A stretch of 10,607 nucleotides of DNA. Origin: Euperipatoides rowelli (taxonomy: Eukaryota > Onychophora > Udeonychophora > Euonychophora > Peripatopsidae). Location: the NCBI GenBank assembly GCA_003024985.2, contig PXIH01S0051921.1, one strand, 5' to 3'. A model generated the notes under the pieces. The model saw nothing but the letters and a program-made list of their open reading frames with translations, ran no database searches and was not told the DNA's origin. How positions within the stretch are numbered: position 1 is the stretch's first letter; each line of letters opens with the position of its first letter. A program made the position numbers and the translations under genes. This document shows positions 1 to 7,182 of this stretch, piece by piece.

Positions 1-108
1 AATATTTATCTTTAAAAATCAATAATTAAAAAAAAAATTAAAAATCCGTTACATTTGACCTTTAAGGAATTTACTAACTTTTAAAAGGAAACTTAAAAAA
101 AGTGACAC

Positions 109-126
109 ATAAATAAATAAATAATA
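109..126. repeat. (ATAA)n microsatellite
   Basis: About four tandem copies of a TAAA tetramer. A similar tract occurs near 301-318. Short simple repeat in AT-rich DNA, no function implied. Confidence 0.8.
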
Positions 127-289
127 TTCTTTGAAAGAAAATAATATTAATTTAGTAATGCAAAAATTAATAAAATAAATACGGTATAAAATAAGTTAAA
201 ACAACAAAGATTTACAGTATATAAGCATTGTTTAATAAAATGTGAGTAGCATTATAATTGAAATAAAATAATGGTTGAACTTTGTGTGA

Positions 290-303
290 TTTCACATGTG
301 AAA
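290..303. repeat. 14-bp perfect palindrome
   Basis: TTTCACATGTGAAA is its own reverse complement and has a CATGTG E-box-like core. It abuts an AAAT microsatellite. In DNA this AT-rich a 14-bp palindrome may be chance, and no neighbouring gene gives it a role. Confidence 0.6.
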
Positions 304-318
304 ATAAATAAATAAATA
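301..318. repeat. (AAAT)n microsatellite
   Basis: Four tandem AAAT units directly following the 14-bp palindrome. Simple repeat. Confidence 0.8.
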
Positions 319-1301
319 CAGTAGCCTATCTTTCAATCGATATTAAATTCGTGCACAAGTTCCACACTAAACAAGTCCTTTCATTAACTAGATGGAAAAA
401 GTTGAAATTTGGACTTCGAATAACATTGTAAATAATTATAATTATTTCTAAAATATAACATTCAATAAAAATGAAAATTAGTGTTAATAATATATAATCA
501 TGTTTTATCCTTCATTACATCATACAATAGAATGTGAATTGATTTTGAAATAATGTTGTTATTTCTTTCCTCTTTTTCAATTATTTAACCTGAGTTGTTA
601 TTTAAGATATTCTACACTATAATAAAAGAATGTAATTTACAGTAATTTAAATTATCTTTATAAGAAGGAAAGAAGTGGTTATTGTAAGATTATGAAAGAT
701 CTTGCTTAACTTAGTTTTTTTTTAATATTTAAAATCACAAGAAGAAATTCATAGTATTCCGACTAATTTGAAGGTATATGATAGTACATTTTACTAATAA
801 ATAAAATGATGTGAACTAAACAATTTCATATATTGAATATATTATAATCTATTAACCAAGGTCTTTTTAACTTAATCCAGAAGAGAATAACTTAATTATT
901 TAAAAAACGAGAATTAAAAAATAAATACATCGTTATTAGATTGTGAAATATAAAATGTATTTTGGCACAGTAGCGTAACATATTTTCTAATAAAATATCC
1001 AACATGGTAGGGTAAATATTTAAAAGCCATGTCAAGTGAGTAACAGCAGTGGAAAGGAATACCCTCTGAAATATTTTAAGTGTAAAATTTTAATAAAAAT
1101 GTAATTTAATTTAACTTTTAATTTTTTTTTCAAGTTTATTAAATGTAAATCTTAACTCATGAAAGATGGAGTTGAATTTATATATCCTACTAGTACTCTA
1201 CTACTGAGTATAAAATCGAATAAATTTTTAAGCAAAAATTCCTTGCTAACCTTTGCTTAGTCTACTGTCAAGTATTTAATTTCAGTATTGAAACTGGAAA
1301 T

Positions 1302-1580
1302 TGTCTAGGTTCTGTGGTCGAGTGGATTCACTTCTGCTTGATGAACCGAAGGCATATGCTGAGGTGTACATGTTCACGCCTCGGCTTGGGCAGTTAAGGA
1401 ACGGTTTTTTCCCTAACTTTAACAGCTCGCCTCGGGTTTTTTCTAAGTACGCTGCCCTTGTAACATCAAAGAACCTGTGAGTCCATGCTTCAATCAGTTA
1501 AATATTCAATTTAAATTCAATTTAATTAACCAAAAAAATACATTTCTTCTCCTCTTGGAGAGGAAATTTATTTTTAAAAG
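1302..1580 (+). mobile_element. tRNA-derived SINE, copy 1
   Basis: A non-autonomous retroposon of tRNA origin. Seen: a tRNA-like head with a Pol III A box (TGGTCGAGTGG, 1315-1325) and a B box (GTTCACGCCTC, 1372-1382), about 57 bases apart. A body follows that aligns to copy 2 at roughly 70% by eye, including CGGTTTTTTCCCT, CTCGCCT and AAGTACGC, and then an AT-rich tail containing GGAAATTTATTTTT. Both copies start with TGTC at the same distance from the A box, which fixes the left edge. A weak target duplication may be TGAAACTGGAAA (1289-1300) against TGAAACATGGATAAA (1581-1595). Known: SINEs use internal Pol III promoters and borrow LINE machinery. I cannot name the family. The parent tRNA is unclear, although the A box resembles Leu/Ser-type tRNAs. 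Confidence 0.72.
1542..1567. repeat. Hairpin in the SINE copy 1 tail
   Basis: Arms 1542-1552 and 1557-1567 pair over 11 bp with one G-T wobble around a four-base TCTT loop. Copy 2 keeps only the right-hand GGGAAATTT part, so the hairpin is probably particular to this copy rather than a conserved SINE structure. Confidence 0.5.
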
Positions 1581-1605
1581 TGAAACATGGATAAATAAAT
1601 TAATT

Positions 1606-1910
1606 AAAATGGTGTCAAGTGTCCCGACATTGTGGTTCAGTCAGTAGTGATACTGACTGTATTTGTGTCAAAGACATATTCTGGGAAAGTAGTACATGTT
1701 CACGTCCCAGCTGAGACGGTTATGGAACAGTTTTTTCCCTGGCTTCTCCATCTCGCCTAGAGTTTTTAACCAAGTACGCCGGCTCAAAAAGGAACCAGGT
1801 CTCTTTAGTTACTCTCTAATAATATCTTGTATATTTAATTATAATTAATTAAAATTAATTTAATGTGAATCATGGGAAATTTATTTTTTTATATAAAAAA
1901 TGGTGTCAAG
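1606..1910 (+). repeat. 14-bp target duplication around SINE copy 2
   Basis: AAAATGGTGTCAAG occurs at 1606-1619 and again at 1897-1910, exactly bracketing the second SINE copy. A direct repeat of this length at both edges is the usual mark of LINE-type target-primed insertion, so copy 2 is likely a separate insertion and not a tandem duplication of copy 1. The longest AT part is weak evidence; TGGTGTCAAG is the informative core. Confidence 0.65.
1620..1896 (+). mobile_element. tRNA-derived SINE, copy 2
   Basis: Second copy of the same SINE, with matching order and length (277 against 279 bp). A box about 1633-1644 (TGGTTCAGTCAG), B box 1698-1708 (GTTCACGTCCC). The A-B spacing is about 8 bases longer than in copy 1, from an indel in the tRNA-like loop. 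The body shares TACATGTTCACG, ACAGTTTTTTCCCT, CTCGCCTAGAG and CAAGTACGCC with copy 1. The tail ends in GGAAATTTATTTTTTT. It lies 39 bp downstream of copy 1 in the same orientation and is bounded by the 14-bp direct repeat. The many differences from copy 1 suggest both are old. It might alternatively belong to a sister subfamily. Confidence 0.75.
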
Positions 1911-2838
1911 CTCTCAAGGTGTTGCACAAATTTTGGATTTTATAAGTAGGTAATAAGCAGAAGAAAAATGTGAATAATGTTATGAATTTATTTTTATGAT
2001 GCAGCCAAAATATTTTTGAAATTATTTCATTTGGTCACTTCCTAACTTATGTTCACACATGCTTGTACAACAATTCTCTATCTTACTACTGAGCATGCAA
2101 TATACTCGCATGAAATCAACAGCCCAATGTCATTCTCCTTCCTCTTTAGTCTAAGACCTTGTTGTCCAGCCTGATTGTCATTCACTACATTCGGCACTAT
2201 GGCCAGCAATATCTGGTAAATTGGAAAAAGTTGAAGGGCAAAAAAAAAAAATAAGGTCCGTGACTAATTTTTGTGATATCCGCCATCACAGAAAAGCAAG
2301 AAAAAGTTCTTGCATAACAATCCTAATTAAAAGTATTTTATTATTATGAGGACACATTATTCAACTAACGCTTCTAGCTAATCAAAATACAATGAAAACT
2401 TTATAAAATAAATAAAAACATGGGGAATATTTTGTTTGTTGCTTTAATTTTGGCGATTTTGAAAAAAAAACAAAACGCTGAACAACACTGCTCTAAGATA
2501 ACTTTTGTTTGCTTTTAGGCTTTTGAAAACACATTAGCTAAATACAAATCTGATGTAAAGTGATGTAAACAGTATTACAGAGCCTACTGTTTACATTTAG
2601 TATGTACAGTATTAGGCTCTGTAAGTATTTATAGTTTTATATTATTTTTATTGTGATTTTTAAATCATCCAGCTTTTGTTGTATTTCAAAGATTGGTTAG
2701 TACATAGTGTGATACTTTTTCCAAGAGTTTTTGGCGTTGTCCATTTCTTACATATTGTTCCCTATATTCTCATCAATGGGCTACTTTGAATGGATTATTC
2801 AGTTATGCTGTCTCTTAAAATAAACATATTTTTCTGTA
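1911..2838. other. AT-rich intergenic DNA
   Basis: No open frame of note and no RNA gene. It contains an A12 run near 2240, several A/T homopolymers, and the inverted-repeat cluster at 2564-2624. Confidence 0.6.
2564..2624. repeat. Interlocked inverted repeats
   Basis: Two perfect inverted repeats overlap in pseudoknot order. TGTAAACAG (2564-2572) pairs with CTGTTTACA (2587-2595). TTACAGAGCCTA (2575-2586), lying in the loop of the first, pairs with TAGGCTCTGTAA (2613-2624). The 9-bp and 12-bp arms are more than AT-rich background readily gives, the 12-bp arm especially since it includes GAGCC. It may be the fused ends of a small decayed transposon or a fortuitous structure. Confidence 0.7.
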
Positions 2839-3330
2839 ATGGAGAACAAAAGGATAATTGAAGCATCATATTCAGATGCAGTTAAGTTGATTAGTTTTTC
2901 TTCTATGGGATTTGGAAAGTTGGACAATAAAGCAAGATTGGTTAATTTATTGAATTTAAACTTGAAAACTCTGTCAAATAAATTATTTTATTAAAGAGGA
3001 AACTCATAATCTATATTGAATTTATTGTTAGGAATAATGTTTATCACATAGACACTTTGTTACACTCTTCTAGTGAGAAGCACTTGAACAAAATGGAAGC
3101 TTCCTTTGTAAATCTTTTAATGGCCTCTTCATGTGTTACCTGAACATGATACTAATAACTCAATGTGTTTTATAGTAAATGATATTTCAGCACCTGCTAA
3201 ACTGAATGTTAAAAATTTTCCAGAGGTTGTGTCAAGTTAGAAAGCGAATGTATTGTCTATGGAATGATAGTGATGAGCTTTGTAATGAAGAATTATGCCT
3301 GAAACTGGATGGAATGATGATTGTAAGTAG
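2839..3330 (+). pseudogene. Possible decayed coding segment, unrecognised
   Basis: Not recognised. Seen: a 51-codon open frame with ATG at 2839 (starts MENKRIIEAS, ends at a TAA in 2992-2994). An overlapping frame is then open from 2982 to a TGA near 3141, with text such as RNNVYHIDTLLH. A further frame is open from about 3136 to a TAG at 3238 (text such as FIVNDISAPAKLN), and after that all three frames are partly open to about 3330. Two single-base shifts would link the first three pieces. This low stop density is unusual for the window and the residue mix looks protein-like, but no motif or family is visible. It could be a broken exon, a transposon relic or chance. The TATA-like box at 3332 lies just beyond it. 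Confidence 0.28.
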
Positions 3331-3331
3331 G

Positions 3332-3366
3332 TATAAAAGGGGGTTTCTGTCTCACTGACCAATCAG
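3332..3366 (+). promoter_or_regulatory. TATA-like and CCAAT boxes
   Basis: TATAAAAGG at 3332-3340 matches a strong TATA box and is followed by GGGG. GACCAATCAG (CCAAT core 3359-3363) is a good CCAAT box 20 bases further on. The order, TATA before CCAAT on this strand, is not the usual one, so they may not act together. CCAAT boxes work in either orientation. Function is inferred from words only. Confidence 0.3.
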
Positions 3367-3446
3367 ATTCGAGAATACACAATGCACTATGGCACACTGC
3401 TTTTATTCAAATGCATTTGGCTGTGTTGTCATTCAACAATGATTTT

Positions 3447-3505
3447 ACCCACAATGCATTGTAATTCCCATAATGCAATGTATTCAATTACCCATAATGC
3501 ATTGC
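3447..3505 (+). promoter_or_regulatory. Cluster of ZNF143/Staf-like words
   Basis: Three spaced copies of a (A/T)CCCAYAATGCAWTG word: 3447-3461, 3465-3480 and 3490-3505, with a fourth, ACTCATAATGCATTG, at 3618-3632. The middle copy, AATTCCCATAATGCAATG, resembles the known metazoan ZNF143/Staf site (consensus with TTCCCA-AATGC). ACAATGCATTGT at 3451-3462 is a 12-bp palindrome. Known: Staf sites drive many housekeeping and snRNA promoters, often with an octamer. Here the role is inferred; the words may only be minisatellite units. Confidence 0.35.
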
Positions 3506-3740
3506 AAATGGATTGTATACCATGTATGATATCATATTCAGCATTATTTTGTCATTTCCATGAGGTGTGGCTCATTTGCATATAGTCTAATTTACATACA
3601 TTTGCATGTATACTTTTACTCATAATGCATTGTGATTGACTTTTGAATACCACATATGGTGTCATTCTGAACATTTCCAGACATTCCCAAAGTTTTCCAG
3701 AGGGGATGTGGCTCATGGCTCATTTACATATCTGGGCTTG
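3489..3740 (+). repeat. Diverged tandem repeat, two units of about 128 bp
   Basis: Unit 1 (about 3489-3616) and unit 2 (about 3617-3740) carry the same landmarks in the same order: CATAATGCATTG, then ATACCA(T/C)(G/A)TATG(A/G)T with a TCAT following, a TTC(A/T)G-A-CATT stretch, and GTGGCTCATTT(G/A)CATAT. Unit 2 also has a GGCTCAT doublet near 3710-3723. A weaker partial unit may precede it from about 3372. The units are diverged by eye, so the duplication is old. Confidence 0.6.
3574..3607 (+). promoter_or_regulatory. Two ATTTGCAT octamer words
   Basis: Exact ATTTGCAT occurs at 3574-3581 and 3600-3607, with a near match (ATTTACAT) at about 3718-3725. This is the POU/Oct-1 octamer word in reverse orientation. 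Its company with Staf-like words recalls the distal element of snRNA promoters, but no snRNA gene or proximal element is visible nearby. AT-rich context raises the chance rate. Confidence 0.3.
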
Positions 3741-3857
3741 AAATGACATCAATTCAAAAGTTTGACAAACTTCAGAAACCTTCAGCCATGTTGCCCAGAA
3801 TGATTTAAGAGTAATTCATTTGCAATGCATTTTGATTATTTTGAAAAATCCAAGATG

Positions 3858-3862
3858 CGTTC
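3858..3862. repeat. Left target site duplication
   Basis: CGTTC immediately before the 5' LTR, repeated exactly at 7258-7262. Five bases is the normal duplication length for copia-type integrases. It confirms the element as one insertion with both ends intact. Confidence 0.93.
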
Positions 3863-3913
3863 TGTTGAAGGGTTAAAATAATTAAAGAGACAATTCTAAT
3901 GAATTGTAATATG

Positions 3914-3929
3914 TTAAACAGCTGTTTAA
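3914..3929. repeat. 16-bp palindrome in the LTR
   Basis: TTAAACAGCTGTTTAA is a perfect palindrome centred on a CAGCTG E-box, and is kept unchanged in the 3' LTR at 6688-6703 while flanking bases differ. A TATAAAT word follows within a few bases. It may be an LTR enhancer site for a bHLH factor; that is inference. Confidence 0.6.
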
Positions 3930-4361
3930 ATATAAATGTGTTGAAAGTAGAGCAAGAATTAAGTATAGGTGTTGATAAACAAGGTAGCTAATCAGTACAA
4001 GGATAATGCTGGGGTAAATAATTGTGTTACAGTCTCTGAGGGCTGGGGGGAAGTTGCAGCATTGGTAATAGCCAAGATGACATTTTTTATGTAGTATGGA
4101 ATGATGGGAATTTTTTATGAGAATTGTCTCCATATTGTTGTCACATGTTTTTTGATGTTCAGTTCAAGCACCTTCAAAGGGGAAGGTTAGTAAAAAAGTA
4201 ATCAAGTTGGTATTGTAGTTGTAAGTTTTGTAATTGTAAAAAGGTACATTACATTTTAATCAAAGTATATTTGTAACTGTAATGTTGATTGTTAAAAGAT
4301 ATTATAACTAACCAGCTAAATTTTAATCACGCATGTGTTTGTACGAACTTTAGCATAACGC

Positions 4362-4380
4362 CTCAAGCCACTCGCTTGAG
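4362..4380 (+). other. LTR stem-loop upstream of the poly(A) signal
   Basis: CTCAAGC and GCTTGAG form a perfect 7-bp stem with a five-base loop (CACTC). The 3' LTR has the same stem at 7122-7140 with loop CACAC, so the only difference falls in the loop. AATAAA follows about 37 bases later. A role in RNA structure of the R region or in 3' processing is inferred. Confidence 0.6.
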
Positions 4381-4416
4381 ATAGCTCATTTTAATTAACC
4401 ACTCAACTTAAAATTC

Positions 4417-4422
4417 AATAAA
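4417..4422 (+). promoter_or_regulatory. AATAAA poly(A) signal, 5' LTR
   Basis: Canonical hexamer within TTCAATAAAGTG, 78 bases before the LTR end. The copy at 7177-7182 in the 3' LTR would be the one used to end element transcripts. The surrounding 60 bases are nearly identical in both LTRs. Confidence 0.6.
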
Positions 4423-4500
4423 GTGTTATATGTAAACTAACAAATGAGTAAAGTAGTTTCAAGTTATTGTTGATCCCCTTTGGTAATAATAATTTTCACA

Positions 4501-4511
4501 TGGTAGCAGAG
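4501..4511 (+). promoter_or_regulatory. Primer-binding site, tRNA-iMet
   Basis: TGGTAGCAGAG starts directly after the LTR and is complementary to the last 11 bases (including CCA) of animal initiator-Met tRNA; the following base departs from it. Plant elements typically read TGGTATCAGAGC here, so the G supports an animal host. This is where minus-strand DNA synthesis would start. Confidence 0.85.
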
Positions 4512-4552
4512 CGTGATTCCGAGTACACAAAGAACATCAGAGCATTGCAAAC

Positions 4553-4585
4553 ATGAGGAATAAGCTTAAATCATGTATACACTAA
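4553..4585 (+). pseudogene. Stub at the expected gag start
   Basis: An ATG 52 bases after the LTR opens ten codons (MRNKLKSCIH) and then stops. Its position fits the start of gag, whose capsid and zinc-knuckle regions of several hundred codons are absent. The protease remnant begins only a few bases later, so a deletion of roughly 1 kb or more has likely joined the gag start to the protease. The reading as gag rests on position alone. Confidence 0.4.
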
Positions 4586-4593
4586 GCGAATAG

Positions 4594-4908
4594 GGAATAA
4601 AATGGATACTGGATTCGGGGGCAACTTCTCACATAACTAATTCAGCAAAAATAGTAGGATTAAATAAGGCGGAAAAATATCAGTCCAACATAAAAATAGC
4701 TAATGGTAAAACTATGGAAGGGATTAGCATACATAATGTAAATATTGAAATATTAGGTCATAACAGTACCCTAGAATTGAAGGATGTGATACTTGTACCA
4801 CTCACGATGGATAATATAATTTCTATAAATAAATTGGTGGAAACTTGATATGAAATCGAGTTATCTGAAGACTGTTGTGTAATAATAGACTGTAAAATAA
4901 ATCAATAA
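4594..4908 (+). pseudogene. Copia protease domain, broken
   Basis: Retropepsin-like aspartic protease of the copia polyprotein, which cuts Gag-Pol during particle maturation. The frame reads KWILDSGATSHIT near its start (4600-4638); DSGA holds the catalytic Asp. The family features follow in order: an IANGK strand (near residue 36), LKDVILVP and DNIISINKL. A TGA at 4846-4848 interrupts the domain end where the family usually has Gly before Tyr, and a second stop (TAA) closes the frame at 4906-4908. The catalytic motif is intact; the nonsense codons and missing Gag make it non-functional. Nothing of the pre-integrase zinc finger or integrase core follows. Confidence 0.85.
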
Positions 4909-4940
4909 CGAGAAAACAAAATGGGGGATATTACACCATT
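4909..4940 (+). other. Junction of the integrase deletion
   Basis: Between the protease frame, which ends at 4908, and the reverse-transcriptase frame, open from about 4941, there are only some 30 bases. Complete copia elements have about 1.2-1.5 kb of integrase here (HHCC finger, D-D-E core, C-terminal region). None of these is present, and the reading frame changes from one side to the other. The exact breakpoint cannot be placed. Confidence 0.6.
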
Positions 4941-5990
4941 GTGTCAAGCAGTGATAGTCAAGCTAATCTAAACTTAATATTAGAAGATAATTTAATGAAT
5001 ACTGAACAAATTGTAGACATACCCGAGGACATAAATGAACCAGAGGACTGGCCTGAAATTGGAAAACTACCTATTAATCAACAGGAAATCTGGAATATTG
5101 TCATGAATAAAGAAACGAATATACTAATAAATGCAAATGTATGGGAAATATGCAAATTACCATCTGGTCACCCCATAATTCCATGCCGATGGACTTTTAA
5201 GGTAAAATTCAATGAAGAAATGAAGCCATGTAAACTCAGAGGCAGACTAGTGGCCTAAGGTTGTGCACAAAGGCCAGGATGCGACTATGGGATGATGTAT
5301 GCACCAGTGGTGAAAAACTCCACCATAAGAAACATTTTGGCAATGACAAGTTTTGAAGGATTAACATCCAAACCCTGTGATGTGGAATCAGCTTTTTTAT
5401 ATGGTGAATTGGACAAAAAACTGTACATGGCATATCCCAAAGGACCATGGAAAGGGGTAGGAACAGATGAATGTCTAAGACTTAAACGATCAATTTATGG
5501 ACTCAAACATGCGGCAAAGGCCTGGAACATTCGTATACACCAGACGCTGACAGAGTTTGGCCTGTCTAGATCACTATCAGATGAATGCCTGTATACAGAT
5601 AAGGAAAACTCAGGAAGACATAATATAATCCATGTGGATGATTTGTTGATTTTTTTCTGACGAGATGTCAAAAATGAAAAAACTGGTCATTTTTTTAAGA
5701 AAAAGAGCACAAGCTCAAAGACCTTGGAGAGATGAGTTGCTATCTGGGCATCCAAATAAATCGGAATCCAGTAACAAATGTATATAACATGCACCAGAAA
5801 AATAAAATAATAAAGCTGGTGAAAGAACGAAACCTGGACAATAGCAATGGAAGTCATATACCAATGGGTACTGAATTTCAAAGGAACAACCATAGTGACA
5901 ACAGCAAACAATTGAGTGACATAACCTTATATCAGCAAGTGATTGGTCTTCTCATGTATCTCAGTCTAGTAAGCCATCAGGATAATTATG
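4941..5990 (+). pseudogene. Copia reverse transcriptase domain, broken
   Basis: RNA-dependent DNA polymerase part of the copia polyprotein (Pfam RVT_2 type). Visible blocks: NVWEICKLPSG and WTFKVKFN, then LRGRLVA, a TAA stop (5256-5258), CAQRPGCDYGMMYAPV, TIRNILAM, the first catalytic Asp in CDVESAFLYGEL, SIYGLKHAAKAWN, and the active site HVDDLLI (VDD at 5634-5642; His replaces the usual Tyr). The frame then shifts twice in T and A/T runs (about 5650-5656 and 5689-5710) before LGIQINRN, followed by VIGLLMYLSLVSHQD and a further shift at about 5976-5990. No natural start: the open frame begins at the deletion junction. The catalytic Asp residues survive but the stop and shifts rule out activity. 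Confidence 0.92.
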
Positions 5991-6585
5991 ACAGTGAATG
6001 TCAATATTATAGGAAGACATGCAGCTAAACCAAGAAAGATACACTGGGAGGCTTGCAAAAAAGTAATCAAATACTTAAAGTATACATGTGACTTAGAGCT
6101 AATATTGAATTGTGGAGAAGATACCAACCTAAATGCTTATTGTGATGCAGACTTGGGGGGGGGGGGAGATTTAAAAGATCGACACTCCGTGTCTGGAGGG
6201 CTGTTCAGGATGGGAACATCGACCCATAAACAAAAGTGTGTCTCCTTGTCGACCGCAGAAGAGGAATACGTAGCTTTGTCTGATACAGTTAAAGAAGTCA
6301 TTTGGATGAAGTTATTATGGGAGGATCTAGAGCTCAACGGCAGGAAACCAGTAATCATAAGATGTGATAGCACCATCTGCATAGCACCTAGCCTAGACCG
6401 AAGAAGGAAACCAGAGAACAAAACACATAGACGTAAGACACCATTTCATCTGAGAACAAGTAAAAAATGGAGAAATAAAGATAATACATTGCAAAACAGA
6501 GGAAATGTTAGCAGACATGTTCACTAAACCTCTGAATAAAGAAAAATTAGAACAATTCCGATCAGAAATACTTTTACTGTACTAA
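5988..6585 (+). pseudogene. Copia RNase H domain and Pol C-terminus, broken
   Basis: Degrades the RNA strand during reverse transcription. Seen: HWEACKKVIKYLKYT, then CDAD (catalytic Asp, 6144-6152), an enlarged Gly run, DLKDRHSVSGGLFRMG, QKCVSLSTAEEEYVALS (catalytic Glu near 6264) and CDST (Asp 6366-6368). Three oddities: a G12 run (6155-6166) codes four Gly where two are usual, and the preceding Trp reads Leu; about five residues are missing between GTST and KQKC; and the frame shifts at about 6425-6432, meets a TGA at 6451 and continues in the new frame to the family's closing ADMFTKPLN motif and a final TAA at 6583-6585. All three acidic residues remain; the breaks make it inactive. Confidence 0.9.
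6155..6166 (+). repeat. G12 run inside RNase H
   Basis: Twelve consecutive G bases in otherwise AT-rich DNA, in frame with the RNase H remnant. The family has two Gly at this place, so the run has probably grown by six bases through slippage while keeping frame. A second G12 run lies in the 3' LTR. Confidence 0.85.
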
Positions 6586-6610
6586 AAAAAAAAAGGGATC
6601 AACAACTGCA

Positions 6611-6622
6611 GAAAATTGGGGG
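6611..6622 (+). promoter_or_regulatory. Polypurine tract
   Basis: GAAAATTGGGGG lies directly against the TG of the 3' LTR, as expected for the plus-strand primer. The AATTGGGGG form is typical of copia elements. It follows the end of the coding remnant by 25 bases, including an A11 run. Confidence 0.85.
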
Positions 6623-7121
6623 TGTTGAAGGGTTAAAATAATTAAAGAGACAATTCCAATGAACTGTAACATTTTAGTGTTGTAATGTTAAACAGCTGTT
6701 TAAATATAAATGTGTTGAAAGTAGAACAAGAATTAAGTATAGGTGTTGATAATGAGGTAATCAGTACAAGGATATTACTGGGGTAAATAATTGTGTTACA
6801 GTCTATGAGGACTGGGGGGGGGGGGAAGTTGCAGCATTGGTAGTAGCCAAGATGACATATTTTTTTATGTAGTATGGAATGATGGGATTTTTTTATGAGA
6901 ATTGTCTATCATGTTTTTTGATGTTCCGTTCAAGCACCTTCGAAGGGGAAGGTTAGTAAAAAATTAATCGAGTTGGTATTAGCCTAAGGTTTGTAATTGT
7001 AAAAAGGTACATTACATTTTAATCAAAGTATATTTGTAACTGTAATGATCGTTAAAAGATATTATAACTAACCAGCTAAATTTGAATCATACATGTGTTT
7101 GTACGAACTTTAACATAACGC

Positions 7122-7140
7122 CTCAAGCCACACGCTTGAG
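7122..7140 (+). other. LTR stem-loop, 3' LTR copy
   Basis: Same CTCAAGC/GCTTGAG stem as in the 5' LTR, with loop CACAC. It lies 36 bases before the AATAAA at 7177-7182, where element transcripts would be processed. Confidence 0.6.
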
Positions 7141-7176
7141 ATAGCTGATTTTAATTAACCACTCAACTTAAAATTC

Positions 7177-7182
7177 AATAAA
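7177..7182 (+). terminator. AATAAA poly(A) signal, 3' LTR
   Basis: Canonical hexamer in TTCAATAAAGTG, 75 bases before the end of the 3' LTR. It is the expected signal for ending the element's RNA. The cleavage site cannot be placed. Confidence 0.6.

Larger units (their letters stand above)
1..1301. other. AT-rich intergenic DNA, no gene
   Basis: This stretch is extremely A+T rich, with short A and T runs and stops in every frame on both strands. I see no domain, RNA gene or long repeat in it. The only structured items are two TAAA/AAAT microsatellites and a short palindrome, listed separately. Confidence 0.7.
3863..4500 (+). repeat. 5' long terminal repeat
   Basis: 638 bp, starting TGTTGAAGGG and ending TTTTCACA, with the usual TG...CA ends. 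It aligns across its length with the 3' LTR at roughly 95% in aligned positions (about 28-30 substitutions counted by eye) plus several indels, including loss of about 15 bases near 3910 that the 3' LTR keeps. Within it are a TATAAAT word (3931-3937), a 16-bp palindrome (3914-3929), a hairpin (4362-4380) and an AATAAA signal (4417-4422). Known: the 5' LTR supplies the promoter; which TATA word is used cannot be told. Confidence 0.95.

Noticed and set aside
1312-1385. Functional tRNA gene
   Set aside because: A and B boxes are present but the cloverleaf is not complete, no clear anticodon arm forms, and the homologous copy at 1620-1896 shares the body and tail, which fits a SINE.
1562-1888. 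Tandem duplication of one 315-bp unit instead of two SINE insertions
   Set aside because: Spacing of shared words is near constant, but the 14-bp direct repeat bounding only copy 2 and the unrelated 39-bp spacer favour separate insertions; the alternative is not fully excluded.
3382-3585. 67-codon forward open frame
   Set aside because: It runs through the Staf-like words and the tandem repeat; the residues (Cys/His/Ile/Met-rich) reflect repeated AATGCATTG words and no domain is seen.
3447-3632. CRISPR-like or snRNA gene structure
   Set aside because: The repeated words are short, irregularly spaced and in an animal context, and no snRNA sequence or proximal promoter element follows.
3882-4133. 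83-codon reverse open frame
   Set aside because: It lies wholly inside the 5' LTR and the 3' LTR copy breaks it with indels; LTRs of this type are not coding.
5236-5448. Reverse open frame under the RT domain
   Set aside because: Shadow of the RT reading frame, without motifs. The same holds for the reverse frames at 5687-5911 and 6137-6421.
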